Part shown: positions 54,450 through 63,146 of the stretch, piece after piece
How the letters are laid out: the number at the start of each line of letters is the position of its first letter
How positions within the stretch are numbered: the stretch's first letter is position 1
Assembly: GCA_040510375.1 (NCBI GenBank)
Contig: JBEVJC010000012.1
Span: forward strand, 513,090 to 577,089
Direction: 5' to 3'
Source: JBEVJC01 sp040510375
GTDB lineage: Bacteria; Bacteroidota; Bacteroidia; Chitinophagales; Chitinophagaceae
DNA length: 64,000 bases
Notes under the pieces: model-generated
Databases searched by the model: none
What the model was told of the DNA's origin: nothing
Seen by the model: only the letters and a program-made list of their open reading frames with translations
Position numbers and translations under genes: made by a program

Positions 54450-55913
54450 GTGTTCAAAAAACTAGATAAGCTCATCCTGAAGGCATTTGTTGGTCCGTTC
54501 ATTGCCACATTTTTCATCACACTGCTGGTGCTGGTGATGCAATTTTTCTGGTTGTACATCGACGATTTCGTTGGAAAGGGTTTGGGCATCAGTCATATCC
54601 TTAAATTTATCTGGTACCAGAGTGCGGTACTGGTGCCACTGGCCCTGCCCCTGGCTGTGCTGCTTTCCTCGCTGATGACATTCGGCAACCTGGGCGAAAG
54701 TTTTGAACTGGTGGCGATCAAGTCGTCCGGTATTTCCCTGCTTCGTTTTATGCGGCCCCTGTTCATCGTATCCGTGCTGATCAGCGGTGTTGCGTTTATG
54801 TTTTCCAATTATGTGATCCCGGTGGCCTGGCTGAAATCAAGGACCATGCTCTCGGATATTGTATGGGCAAAACCCGCATTTGATCTCAGGGAAGGGGTGT
54901 TTTACGACAAGATCAACAATTTTGTGATCAAGGTTGGAAAGAAGGAACCGAATGATAGTGTGATCCGTGATGTGATCATCTATGAACAGGGTAACCCGCT
55001 GCAGGATAATTTTATCATTGCCAAAAGCGGCGTAATGAAGGTGTCGGCAGATAAACGATTCCTCGAATTTTATTTAAAGGACGGAACGCGTTACCAGGAA
55101 AAAGGGGATGACAGTTATAATGCAAGCAGTGGCAGGGGTGATTATATCCGGCTTGGCTTCAGGGAGTATAAAAAACAGTTTGACCTGAGTTCTTTCCAGC
55201 TGAATTTTTCAGACGACAGTTCCAATGTAAATAATGAAAAGGTGTTCAGTGTGCGCCAGCTGAACAAGGCTATTGATTCGTTGAAAAGAGAGAACGACCT
55301 GGTGCGCACGCAGCTCACCTCAGGTATTTACCAGTCCTTACCCTTCCAGGGTTTCATGGATAGTACCAACAAATCGCCACTGGCGGGCGACAGCATTTTC
55401 CGCACTGCCACCCGGCTTGAAACGTTGATCCCGGATTCCGCAAAAGTGTCGGCCCATCTCCGTGCAATCGGCCAGGCCAGTACACTTAAATCTACAATCG
55501 CAACGGTAAAACAAAACCTGAAAGACAAAGAGCGCATCTATCGTAAACATAAAATTGAATGGCATAAAAAATTCGTGCTGTCCTGTGCATGTGTAATCCT
55601 GTTCCTGGTGGGAGCTCCACTGGGATCTATCATCCGGAAAGGCGGGCTGGGTACACCATTGATCGCGGCGATTATTTTTTTCATGGTGTTTTATTTCACC
55701 ACTACCATGGGAGAAAAGCTGGCGAAGGAAGGAACCTTTACACCATTCTCCGGCATGTGGCTGGCAGCCTTTGTGCTGGTGCCCATCGGCTTGTTCCTGA
55801 CCTATAAAGCTATGCGTGATTCACAATTGTTCAATAAAGAATGGTATACCCGAAGGGCGAGGATTTTCCGGGCATTTCTCCGGCGCGATAAATTAAAGCA
55901 CATAAATCAGTAA
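54450..55913 (+). CDS. LptF/LptG family lipopolysaccharide export permease
   Basis: Membrane subunit of the LptBFG ABC transporter that extracts LPS from the inner membrane. The 487-residue protein starts at GTG with MFKKLDKLILKAFVGPF and has three N-terminal helices (FITLLVLVMQFFWLYIDDF, SAVLVPLALPLAVLLSSL), a periplasmic domain (FYDKINNFVIKVGKKE) and three C-terminal helices (FMVFYFTTTMGEKLAKEG). Bacteroidota often have one such protein. A large charged insert (residues 260-360) makes it longer than E. coli LptF or LptG (about 360 aa). Confidence 0.9.
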   Translation: MFKKLDKLILKAFVGPFIATFFITLLVLVMQFFWLYIDDFVGKGLGISHILKFIWYQSAVLVPLALPLAVLLSSLMTFGNLGESFELVAIKSSGISLLRFMRPLFIVSVLISGVAFMFSNYVIPVAWLKSRTMLSDIVWAKPAFDLREGVFYDKINNFVIKVGKKEPNDSVIRDVIIYEQGNPLQDNFIIAKSGVMKVSADKRFLEFYLKDGTRYQEKGDDSYNASSGRGDYIRLGFREYKKQFDLSSFQLNFSDDSSNVNNEKVFSVRQLNKAIDSLKRENDLVRTQLTSGIYQSLPFQGFMDSTNKSPLAGDSIFRTATRLETLIPDSAKVSAHLRAIGQASTLKSTIATVKQNLKDKERIYRKHKIEWHKKFVLSCACVILFLVGAPLGSIIRKGGLGTPLIAAIIFFMVFYFTTTMGEKLAKEGTFTPFSGMWLAAFVLVPIGLFLTYKAMRDSQLFNKEWYTRRARIFRAFLRRDKLKHINQ

Positions 55914-55932
55914 ACTCAAAACCATCAGTAAC

Positions 55933-56694
55933 ATGGAAAAAAAACAGGACAATTCGCGCCGGATATTCTTGGGCGACTCGGCAAAAGTTATGATCGGTGT
56001 GGGCATCGGCGCTTCTTCGGTAGGTTCCCTGTTGCAGTCATGCAGCAGTTCAAAAGCGGTAGCTAAATCGAATGCATTTCCCACGGGTTTCACACAGGCA
56101 CCGCTTGCTTATTCATACAATGCTCTCGATAAATCGATCGATGGTACAACCATGGAGATCCATTATACCAAACACGCGGCCACCTATGCCACCAACCTCC
56201 GGGATGCTGCAAAAGCAGAAGGCGTAGATGAAACCAAACCGCTGGAAGATGTGCTGCGGCGTATTTCCAAATATTCGGTAAAGATGAGGAACAACGGTGG
56301 TGGACATTATAACCATGAATTGTATTGGAAATGTATGTCACCCGATTCAACCGGTAAACCATCCGGTGCACTGATGACTGCGATTGAAAAGGATTTTAAT
56401 TCGTTTGATGCGTTTAAAAACCAGTTTGCCGATGCGGGTAAAAATCGATTTGGCAGCGGATGGGCATGGCTGGTTGTTGCAGATGATAAAAAATTACTGA
56501 TCGGTTCTTCACCCAACCAGGATAACCCGTTAATGGATATCAGCGATTTTAAAGGATTCCCGTTGCTGGGTATGGATGTGTGGGAACATGCTTATTATTT
56601 ACGGTACCAGAACAGACGGCCCGACTATATCAATGCCTGGTGGAATGTTGTTAACTGGAATTATATTCAGTCCAGGTTTGAATCTGTAAGCTAG
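55933..56694 (+). CDS. Exported Fe/Mn superoxide dismutase with Tat-like lipoprotein signal
   Basis: A 253-residue superoxide dismutase with an unusual N-terminus. Residues 8-15 (SRRIFLGD) match a twin-arginine motif, followed by a hydrophobic stretch and a lipobox LLQSC, so it is predicted to be Tat-exported and lipid-anchored. The enzyme core has the metal ligand and helix MEIHYTKHAATYATNL, GGGHYNHELYW, GSGWAWL and DVWEHAYYLRYQ. GGGHYNH together with Gln in NQDNPL points to the Mn type. It follows the LptF/G gene by 19 bases and precedes a CDF exporter by 2. Confidence 0.9.
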   Translation: MEKKQDNSRRIFLGDSAKVMIGVGIGASSVGSLLQSCSSSKAVAKSNAFPTGFTQAPLAYSYNALDKSIDGTTMEIHYTKHAATYATNLRDAAKAEGVDETKPLEDVLRRISKYSVKMRNNGGGHYNHELYWKCMSPDSTGKPSGALMTAIEKDFNSFDAFKNQFADAGKNRFGSGWAWLVVADDKKLLIGSSPNQDNPLMDISDFKGFPLLGMDVWEHAYYLRYQNRRPDYINAWWNVVNWNYIQSRFESVS

Positions 56695-56696
56695 TC

Positions 56697-57686
56697 TTGG
56701 AAAAATCAAAACAAAATCTCCGTTTGCAAAAATGGGTGGCAGTCATTTCCGTACTGTTGCTCATAGTAAAGTTCGCTGCCTGGCATATTACATCCTCAGT
56801 GGCCATACTCACCGATGCCTGGGAAAGTATTGTCAATGTAATGGCTGGTGCAATTGGATTATACAGCCTTTATGTGGCCGCCAAACCAAAGGATGCTGAC
56901 CATCCCTATGGACATGGTAAAGCAGAATTTGTATCAGCTGCGGCTGAAGGTTCCATGATCAGTGTGGCCGGTGTGCTGATTATCTACCAGGCCATCCAGC
57001 AACTGGTTCATCCGGTGATGTTAAAAAAACTGGATACCGGGATCTGGCTGGTTGCCGGGGCCGGCTTCCTGAATTTCCTGTTGGGATACTGGTGTGTTAA
57101 AGTGGGCAGGAGGAATAACTCACTTGCGCTGATAGCCAGTGGCAGCCACCTTAAAACCGATACATATTCAACGGTCGGGATTATTGCCGGACTGCTGTTA
57201 TTATATTTTACCGGATACAAATGGATCGATGGTGCGGTGGCTTTGATCATGGGCGGGGTAATAATTTATACCGGATATGGCATCATGAGAAGGTCAATTG
57301 CCGGGATCATGGACGAGGCCGACGAAATCCTGCTTTCTGGTTTGGTTGAAATGCTTAATAAAGACCGGCAGGAAAACTGGGTGGACCTGCATAATCTCCG
57401 TGTCATCAAATATGGCAGTATCTTGCATATTGATTGCCACCTTACCGTTCCCTGGTACCTCAATGTGAACCAGGCCCATTCGGAAATTGATACGCTGTCA
57501 ATGCTGGTCAGGAAAGAATACGGGGAATCAGTCGAACTGTTTGTGCATACAGATGGCTGCATCCCGGTCCAGTGCCCGATCTGTGATAAGCGCGACTGCC
57601 CGGTAAGGCAGCATCCGTTCCAGCAGGAGATCACCTGGACGCTGAAAAATATTTCAACCGATAAAAAACATCAGTTAAACGCATAG
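56697..57686 (+). CDS. Cation diffusion facilitator family metal exporter
   Basis: A 329-residue inner-membrane divalent metal/proton antiporter. Six hydrophobic helices include the metal motifs AILTDAWESIVNVM (helix 2; canonical HxxxD is TDAWES here) and LIASGSHLKTDTYSTV (helix 5, HxxxD). A cytoplasmic domain follows, ending in a cysteine-rich segment (CPICDKRDCPVRQ) that may hold metal. The start is a TTG two bases after the superoxide dismutase stop. Zn, Mn or Fe are possible substrates; the Mn-type dismutase next door does not settle it. Confidence 0.85.
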   Translation: MEKSKQNLRLQKWVAVISVLLLIVKFAAWHITSSVAILTDAWESIVNVMAGAIGLYSLYVAAKPKDADHPYGHGKAEFVSAAAEGSMISVAGVLIIYQAIQQLVHPVMLKKLDTGIWLVAGAGFLNFLLGYWCVKVGRRNNSLALIASGSHLKTDTYSTVGIIAGLLLLYFTGYKWIDGAVALIMGGVIIYTGYGIMRRSIAGIMDEADEILLSGLVEMLNKDRQENWVDLHNLRVIKYGSILHIDCHLTVPWYLNVNQAHSEIDTLSMLVRKEYGESVELFVHTDGCIPVQCPICDKRDCPVRQHPFQQEITWTLKNISTDKKHQLNA

Positions 57687-57691
57687 TCAAG

Positions 57692-58087
57692 ATGAAAACA
57701 ACTACTACCTGGAAACGCGAACATAGTTTTGAAAGCCAGTCGGAAGGAAATGTTTTCCAGGTCGACGGCAACAAAAAAGAAGGTCCCAACCCAAAATCCC
57801 TGCTGCTGACGGCAGTAGCTACCTGCTCGGGGATTGATGTGGTGGATATTTTAACAAAAATGAAGGTCGATTTTTCCGGACTGGACATCGATGCCGAGGC
57901 GGAGCAAACCGAAGAGCACCCCCGGGTGTTTAAAGATATACTGGTTACTTACCGGATCCGGACCGACGAGGTTAACAGGCCCAAAGTGGTCAAGGCCATT
58001 GAGCTTTCGCTCGAAAAATATTGCGGTGTGTCAGCAATGCTGCGTAAGAATTCCGGGATTAATTATACTTTAGAACTGTCGAATTGA
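57692..58087 (+). CDS. OsmC/Ohr family peroxide-reducing protein
   Basis: A 131-residue OsmC-fold protein. The two reactive cysteines are visible: one in AVATCSGIDVVDIL (residue near 47) and one in EKYCGVSAML (near 112). The EGPNPKSLLLTAVA string before the first is typical. Such proteins reduce organic or inorganic hydroperoxides using thiols. It is 5 bases after the CDF exporter and 4 bases before the Rrf2 regulator, suggesting an operon. Confidence 0.9.
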   Translation: MKTTTTWKREHSFESQSEGNVFQVDGNKKEGPNPKSLLLTAVATCSGIDVVDILTKMKVDFSGLDIDAEAEQTEEHPRVFKDILVTYRIRTDEVNRPKVVKAIELSLEKYCGVSAMLRKNSGINYTLELSN

Positions 58088-58091
58088 GCCT

Positions 58092-58511
58092 ATGCTTTCC
58101 AAAAAATCACAATATGCCTTTAAAGCACTGACCTACCTCAGTGAGAAATACGAACAGGGTCCGGTACTGATCTCGGAGATCTCAAAGAAAAAAAAGATCC
58201 CCCTGAAGTTCCTGGAAAATATCCTGCTTGAACTGAAAAAAGCGGGAATCCTGGACAGCAAAAAGGGTAAGGGCGGGGGCTATTTCCTGCAAAAAGCACC
58301 CGACCAGATCACCATGGCAACCGTAATCCGGCTGATCAATGGTCCCATCTCCATGCTCCCCTGCGTGAGCCTCTATTTTTACGAACGATGCAGCAACTGT
58401 AACGAAAAAGTCTGCGGCCTGCATGACATGATGGTGGAGGTTCGCGACGCCACCCTGAATATCGTTGACAACCGCACTATCAAGGACCTGCTGGTAAACG
58501 GTCGCGGCTGA
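58092..58511 (+). CDS. Rrf2 family regulator with cysteine-rich effector region
   Basis: A 139-residue winged-helix regulator. The helix-turn-helix is in VLISEISKKKKIPLKFLENILLELKKAG, followed by the wing KGKGGGYFLQKA. The C-terminal half has Cys91, Cys100, Cys103 and Cys108 with His111 (C-x8-C-x2-C-x4-C-x2-H), so an Fe-S or thiol-sensing role like IscR, NsrR or RirA is likely, though the spacing is not the IscR one. It follows OsmC and precedes the sulfate operon by 173 bases. Its targets are inferred to include that operon. Confidence 0.85.
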   Translation: MLSKKSQYAFKALTYLSEKYEQGPVLISEISKKKKIPLKFLENILLELKKAGILDSKKGKGGGYFLQKAPDQITMATVIRLINGPISMLPCVSLYFYERCSNCNEKVCGLHDMMVEVRDATLNIVDNRTIKDLLVNGRG

Positions 58512-58633
58512 TCAGGCCTACAGCGGTCCATTCCAGCATACGATATTCCAGTCTTTTCTTCAAGAGACCAACTGCCCCCGGAATACATGGTTTATAACGA
58601 CCGTTAGTTCAGTCCAATTATAAGTCTATAAAG

Positions 58634-58664
58634 TTGGTGGGCTATATTTTAAACCCTATTTTTG
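58634..58664 (+). promoter_or_regulatory. Promoter of the peroxiredoxin-sulfate operon
   Basis: TTGG (58634-58637) and TATTTTTG (58657-58664), an exact -7 box, are separated by 19 bases. This is the best two-box match to the Bacteroidota promoter in the window. Transcription would begin about 14 bases before the peroxiredoxin ATG. An Rrf2 operator could overlap it but no palindrome was evident. Confidence 0.7.
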
Positions 58665-58684
58665 ATAACACAAATTTTAATTTT

Positions 58685-59323
58685 ATGTCATTACGTTTAG
58701 GTGATACAGCACCCGATTTCAACGCCCAGACTTCTGCAGGCGATATTAACTTCTACGATTTCCTTGGAAAAAGCTGGGGTGTGTTGTTTTCGCATCCGGC
58801 CGACTATACACCTGTGTGTACAACGGAACTTGGTCGCACCGCATTACTGAAAGAAGAATTTGCCAAACGTAATGTAAAGGTCCTTGCTGTAAGTGTGGAC
58901 CCGCTTGACAAACACGAAGGCTGGATCAAAGATATCAATGAAACACAGAACACCACGGTTGATTTCCCGATCATCGCTGATCCGAACCGTGAGGTGGCCA
59001 ACCTGTATGATATGATCCATCCCAATGCATCTGCAACTGCTACCGTGCGCTCCCTGTTTATCATCGCACCGGATAAAACGGTTAAACTGATCATCACCTA
59101 TCCTGCTTCTACCGGAAGGAATTTTGTGGAAGTATTAAGAGTGATCGATTCCCTGCAGCTGACTGCCAATTATAGCGTGGCTACACCAGCCAACTGGGTA
59201 CAGGGTGAGGATGTAATCGTTGTGCCTGCTGTTTCAACTGAAGATGCCATTAAAAAATTCCCGAAGGGTGTGAAAGTAGTGAAGCCCTATCTCCGTTATA
59301 CACCGCAACCCGATTTTGAATGA
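58685..59323 (+). CDS. 1-Cys peroxiredoxin (Prx6 type)
   Basis: A 212-residue cytosolic peroxidase. The peroxidatic cysteine is in SHPADYTPVCTTELGR, Arg is in ATATVRSLFIIAP, and the C-terminal region (YSVATPANWVQGEDVIVVPAVST) matches the Prx6 group. The start MSLRLGDTAP was chosen because it follows the promoter at normal distance. The stop overlaps the cysH start (ATGA), suggesting translational coupling to sulfate assimilation. Confidence 0.92.
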   Translation: MSLRLGDTAPDFNAQTSAGDINFYDFLGKSWGVLFSHPADYTPVCTTELGRTALLKEEFAKRNVKVLAVSVDPLDKHEGWIKDINETQNTTVDFPIIADPNREVANLYDMIHPNASATATVRSLFIIAPDKTVKLIITYPASTGRNFVEVLRVIDSLQLTANYSVATPANWVQGEDVIVVPAVSTEDAIKKFPKGVKVVKPYLRYTPQPDFE

Positions 59324-60060
59324 TCAATGAGGATCTGATACAGGAAATTGAGCAGTCTTCACTACCTGAAGCACTGCGTATCGTTTCGGAATTGTTTCCC
59401 TGCAGTACGGTGTTCTCCTCGTCGCTTGGCCAGGAGGACCAGGTTATTGCAGATAGTATCTTCCGTAACGACCTCCCAGTGCGGGTGTTTACACTTGATA
59501 CCGGACGTATGTTCAGCGAAACCTATGAATTGTACGACCGCACCATTGCGCGTTATAAAAAACCTGTACAGGTTTTTTTCCCTGACCACGCCGATGTGGA
59601 GACCTTTGTCACCGAAAAGGGGATGAATAGTTTTTATGAATCAGTGGAAAACCGCAAAGCCTGCTGTTATATCCGCAAGGTGAAACCACTGGAACGGGCA
59701 CTGGAAGGGGCAAGGGTGTGGATCACGGGTCTGCGTGCGGAACAATCATTAAACCGGTCCGGCATGCGGATGATCGAATGGTCGGAAGAAAAACAATTAT
59801 ACAAGTTCAATCCCCTGATCCATTGGAGCCTGGATGATGTACTTGATTACCTGAAAGAATTTAACGTACCATACAATCCTTTACATGATAAGGGATATAT
59901 CAGTATTGGCTGTGCGCCATGTACCCGCGCAATCGGGCCGGGAGAAGACGCGCGTGCCGGACGCTGGTGGTGGGAAAGTTCACAGAAGGAATGCGGACTG
60001 CATGCCTCTGTGGTAAAGGTGGCTTCGTCAGAAGACACAACTTTCCTGATTAAAAAGTGA
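59320..60060 (+). CDS. cysH: APS-type adenylylsulfate reductase
   Basis: Reduces adenylyl sulfate (APS), rather than PAPS, to sulfite. The 246-residue PP-loop enzyme has FSSSLGQEDQVI, TLDTGRMFSETYELYD, and two cysteine pairs: ENRKACCYIRKVKPL and GCAPCTRAI, which bind a 4Fe-4S cluster and mark the APS-reducing class. The catalytic ECGLH is at the C-terminus. No APS kinase (cysC) is seen in the operon, in agreement. It overlaps the peroxiredoxin gene by 4 bases. Confidence 0.93.
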   Translation: MINEDLIQEIEQSSLPEALRIVSELFPCSTVFSSSLGQEDQVIADSIFRNDLPVRVFTLDTGRMFSETYELYDRTIARYKKPVQVFFPDHADVETFVTEKGMNSFYESVENRKACCYIRKVKPLERALEGARVWITGLRAEQSLNRSGMRMIEWSEEKQLYKFNPLIHWSLDDVLDYLKEFNVPYNPLHDKGYISIGCAPCTRAIGPGEDARAGRWWWESSQKECGLHASVVKVASSEDTTFLIKK

Positions 60061-60068
60061 ACCTGAAT

Positions 60069-60977
60069 ATGAGCAATTATCATTTGGATTACCTGGAACA
60101 ACTGGAGTCGGAGAGCATCCATATCTTTCGCGAGATAGCGGCACAATTCGAACGACCCGCCCTGCTTTTCAGCGGTGGTAAGGATTCTATCACACTGGTG
60201 CACCTTGCAAAAAAAGCATTTGCACCCGGTAAGATCCCTTTTCCACTGGTGCATGTCGACACCGGCCACAATTTCCCTGAAGCACTTGAGTACAGGGATC
60301 AGCTGGCAAAGGAAGTAAATGCAACGCTGATCGTACGGCAGGTGGAGGATACCATCCGCCAGAAAAACCTTACTGAACCAAAGGGCAAGTTTGCCAGCCG
60401 TAACTGGTTGCAGACTTACACCCTTCTTGATACCATTGAAGAGTTCAAATTCGACGCCTGTATTGGTGGTGCACGTCGTGATGAAGAAAAGGCCCGCGCT
60501 AAAGAGCGGATCTTTTCTATCCGTGATGAATTTGGTCAGTGGGATCCAAAACTGCAGCGACCCGAAATCTGGAATATCTATAACGGAAGGATCCATAAAG
60601 GAGAGAACGTACGCGTATTCCCGATCAGCAACTGGACAGAACTTGATATCTGGAATTATATCCGCAAGGAAAAAATCGGACTGCCATCCATTTATTTCTC
60701 ACATGATCGCGAAGTGATCGAACATGAAGGCCAGCTGGTGGCCATGTCGTCGTTTGTGAAAGTGGACGCAGGTGATAAGATCAGTACGCGTAAAGTTCGT
60801 TACCGTACCGTAGGTGATATGACCTGTACCGCGGCTGTGGAGTCCACTGCATCCAACCTCGACCAGGTGATCGAAGAGATTGTAGCCACCAGGGTGAGTG
60901 AGCGTGGTGAGACCCGGATCGACGACCGTGTGACAGAAGCAGCCATGGAAGACAGGAAGAAGAACGGGTATTTTTAA
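60069..60977 (+). CDS. cysD: Sulfate adenylyltransferase small subunit
   Basis: Forms APS from sulfate and ATP together with CysN. The 302-residue PP-loop protein has LLFSGGKDSITLVHLA, VHVDTGHNFPEALEYRD, GGARRDEEKARAKER, and NWTELDIWNYI. The ATG at MSNYHLDYLEQL was chosen; a GTG overlapping the cysH stop is an alternative. It is 8 bases from cysH. Confidence 0.95.
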   Translation: MSNYHLDYLEQLESESIHIFREIAAQFERPALLFSGGKDSITLVHLAKKAFAPGKIPFPLVHVDTGHNFPEALEYRDQLAKEVNATLIVRQVEDTIRQKNLTEPKGKFASRNWLQTYTLLDTIEEFKFDACIGGARRDEEKARAKERIFSIRDEFGQWDPKLQRPEIWNIYNGRIHKGENVRVFPISNWTELDIWNYIRKEKIGLPSIYFSHDREVIEHEGQLVAMSSFVKVDAGDKISTRKVRYRTVGDMTCTAAVESTASNLDQVIEEIVATRVSERGETRIDDRVTEAAMEDRKKNGYF

Positions 60978-61001
60978 AAGACAACTGATTAAAAGATATA
61001 C

Positions 61002-62243
61002 ATGGACCTTTTACGTTTTATAACCGCTGGCAGTGTTGATGACGGCAAGAGCACGCTTATCGGGCGTTTGTTGTACGACAGCAAGAATATCCTGATCGAC
61101 CAGCTGGAAGCGATCACGAAACAAACGAGGAATAAGGAAGCCGGCGTTGTTGACCTGGCATTACTGACGGACGGACTCCGCGCCGAACGTGAACAGGGTA
61201 TTACCATCGATGTGGCTTACCGGTATTTTTCTACCGATAAACGCAAATTCATTATTGCCGATGCACCGGGCCATGTGCAGTATACAAGGAATATGATTAC
61301 GGGAGCATCCAATGCCAACCTGATCATTATACTGGTGGATGCCCGTCAGGGTGTGGTGGAACAAACCCGCCGCCATTCCATTATTGCATCATTGCTGAAG
61401 ATCCCCCATGTGGTGATCGCTATTAATAAGATGGACCTGGTGGGTTACTCGCAGGATGTGTACAATAATATCATCATCGACTATTCGGAAGTGGCGAAAC
61501 AACTGGGATTAAAAGATATTACCTACATACCGATCAGTGCATTGAATGGTGATAATATTGTTGACCGGTCGGCGCAGATAGGATGGTACGAAGGGAAACC
61601 TTTACTGGATGTACTGGAAGAAGTGGAGATCGAAAATGATATAAACCTGACCGACGCCCGCTTCCAGGTGCAGCTGGTCATCCGCCCGCAGACCGAAGAG
61701 TTGCATGATTACCGGGGATATGCAGGTAAGATCATCAGTGGTATTTATAAAACGGGCGACCGGGTAACTGTTCTGCCGGCGGGAACTGAAACCACTATCT
61801 CCAAACTGGAAGTAGCCGGGGCAGAGGTACAGGAAGCATTTGCACCGCAGGCGGTCGTGATCCAGCTTGCCGATGATATTGATGTAAGCCGCGGTGACAG
61901 CATTGTACTCAGTGATAACAAGCCGCGTGTCAGTAATGAAATTGAAGCCCTGCTTTGCTGGATGGATGAAAAACCATTACAGCCCGGCAACAAATATTAT
62001 ATCCAGCATAACAGCCGCCTGGTACGTGCCGTGGTGCGTAGCATCGAATATAAACTGGATGTAAACTCCCTTCAGCAACAACCTGTGGAGGGCGTGGTAA
62101 AACTTAATGAGGTGGTGAAGGTAACGCTGAAAACCGCTTCACCACTGGTGTTTGATGCCTATCATAATATCGGTATGAACGGAAATGCGATCCTGATCGA
62201 CGAAACAAGTAACAGTACTGTAGCAGCCGTGCTGCTGCAGTAA
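61002..62243 (+). CDS. cysN: Sulfate adenylyltransferase large subunit (GTPase)
   Basis: EF-Tu-like GTPase that drives APS synthesis by CysD. The 413-residue protein has G1 GSVDDGKSTLIGRLLYD, the switch region EREQGITIDVAYRYF, G3 DAPGHVQYTRNM, G4 INKMDLVGY and G5-like ISALNGDN, then two beta-barrel domains. It ends without a fused APS kinase. It is 24 bases from cysD. Confidence 0.95.
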   Translation: MDLLRFITAGSVDDGKSTLIGRLLYDSKNILIDQLEAITKQTRNKEAGVVDLALLTDGLRAEREQGITIDVAYRYFSTDKRKFIIADAPGHVQYTRNMITGASNANLIIILVDARQGVVEQTRRHSIIASLLKIPHVVIAINKMDLVGYSQDVYNNIIIDYSEVAKQLGLKDITYIPISALNGDNIVDRSAQIGWYEGKPLLDVLEEVEIENDINLTDARFQVQLVIRPQTEELHDYRGYAGKIISGIYKTGDRVTVLPAGTETTISKLEVAGAEVQEAFAPQAVVIQLADDIDVSRGDSIVLSDNKPRVSNEIEALLCWMDEKPLQPGNKYYIQHNSRLVRAVVRSIEYKLDVNSLQQQPVEGVVKLNEVVKVTLKTASPLVFDAYHNIGMNGNAILIDETSNSTVAAVLLQ

Positions 62244-62280
62244 ATTTTTTTAGACCTAAACTATGGTAAAAAAGTAGACT

Positions 62281-63099
62281 ATGCAGATTCCCCGTTTAAT
62301 TGGAAAAGTTGTCCTGGCTGGTGCCGGTCCGGGCGACCCGGAACTCATCTCCGTGAAAGCCGTTCGCTGGCTGCAGAAGGCAGATGTGGTTCTGACCGAC
62401 AGGTTGGTCAGCCCCGAGATCCTGAATGAATATGTGAATCCGGGTGCAGAGATCATCTGTGTTGGTAAACAGGGAAGGTATGGGTCGTCGACCCCGCAGA
62501 AGAAGATCAACCTGCTGATGGTGGAATATAGTTTGAAAGGCAAGATTGTGGTTCGGTTAAAAGGTGGTGATGTGTCGGTTTTTGGAAACCTGCTGGACGA
62601 ACTGCAGACACTGGTGGAAAATAATATCCCGTATGAGATCATTCCCGGGATCTCTGCTGCATTTGGTGCTGCTGCCTATGCCGGAATCCCGCTGACCGCC
62701 AGGAATTATTCCAACGCCATTCGCTTCCTGACATTTTATAAAACAGATTTGTTGCAGGAAAAGTACTGGAAAGAACTGGCCGCAACGGATGATACACTTG
62801 TATTTTATATGTCGACCGGAACACTTCATGACATTGTGGAGAACCTGCAACGATATGGCATTACGTCCGACAAATACATGGCCGTAGTTGAACAGGCTAC
62901 TACCCGTTTGCAGAATGTGCATGTGGCAAATATTTACCGGTACAAGGAAGAGCTGGGTGACCGCGAATTTGCTTCACCCTCCCTGTTGATAATTGGTAAA
63001 GTGGTTGCACTGCATGAACAGTTCGCCTGGATCAGGAACAGCAATAGCCATGAACCATATTTCGGTCCTGCAGAAGCGCTTCGCAGGGCAGCTGTATAA
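62281..63099 (+). CDS. cobA: Uroporphyrinogen-III C-methyltransferase
   Basis: SAM-dependent methylase that starts siroheme synthesis, the cofactor of sulfite reductase. The 272-residue protein has VVLAGAGPGDPELISVKAVR, DVVLTDRLVSPEIL, and VVRLKGGDVSVFGN, in which the usual GGDPFVFG is GGDVSVFG, plus PYEIIPGISAAFGAAAYAGIPLTAR. Its place in the sulfate operon fits the siroheme role. No ferrochelatase/dehydrogenase domain (CysG-like) is fused to it. Confidence 0.92.
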   Translation: MQIPRLIGKVVLAGAGPGDPELISVKAVRWLQKADVVLTDRLVSPEILNEYVNPGAEIICVGKQGRYGSSTPQKKINLLMVEYSLKGKIVVRLKGGDVSVFGNLLDELQTLVENNIPYEIIPGISAAFGAAAYAGIPLTARNYSNAIRFLTFYKTDLLQEKYWKELAATDDTLVFYMSTGTLHDIVENLQRYGITSDKYMAVVEQATTRLQNVHVANIYRYKEELGDREFASPSLLIIGKVVALHEQFAWIRNSNSHEPYFGPAEALRRAAV

Positions 63100-63146
63100 G
63101 ACTTTATAAAGTACAACTGAATTAACGAACGATTTAAATAATTTCT

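Noticed and set aside
59847..60596. A 249-codon minus-strand frame opposite cysH and cysD
   Set aside because: Spans the junction of two well-supported genes in antisense.
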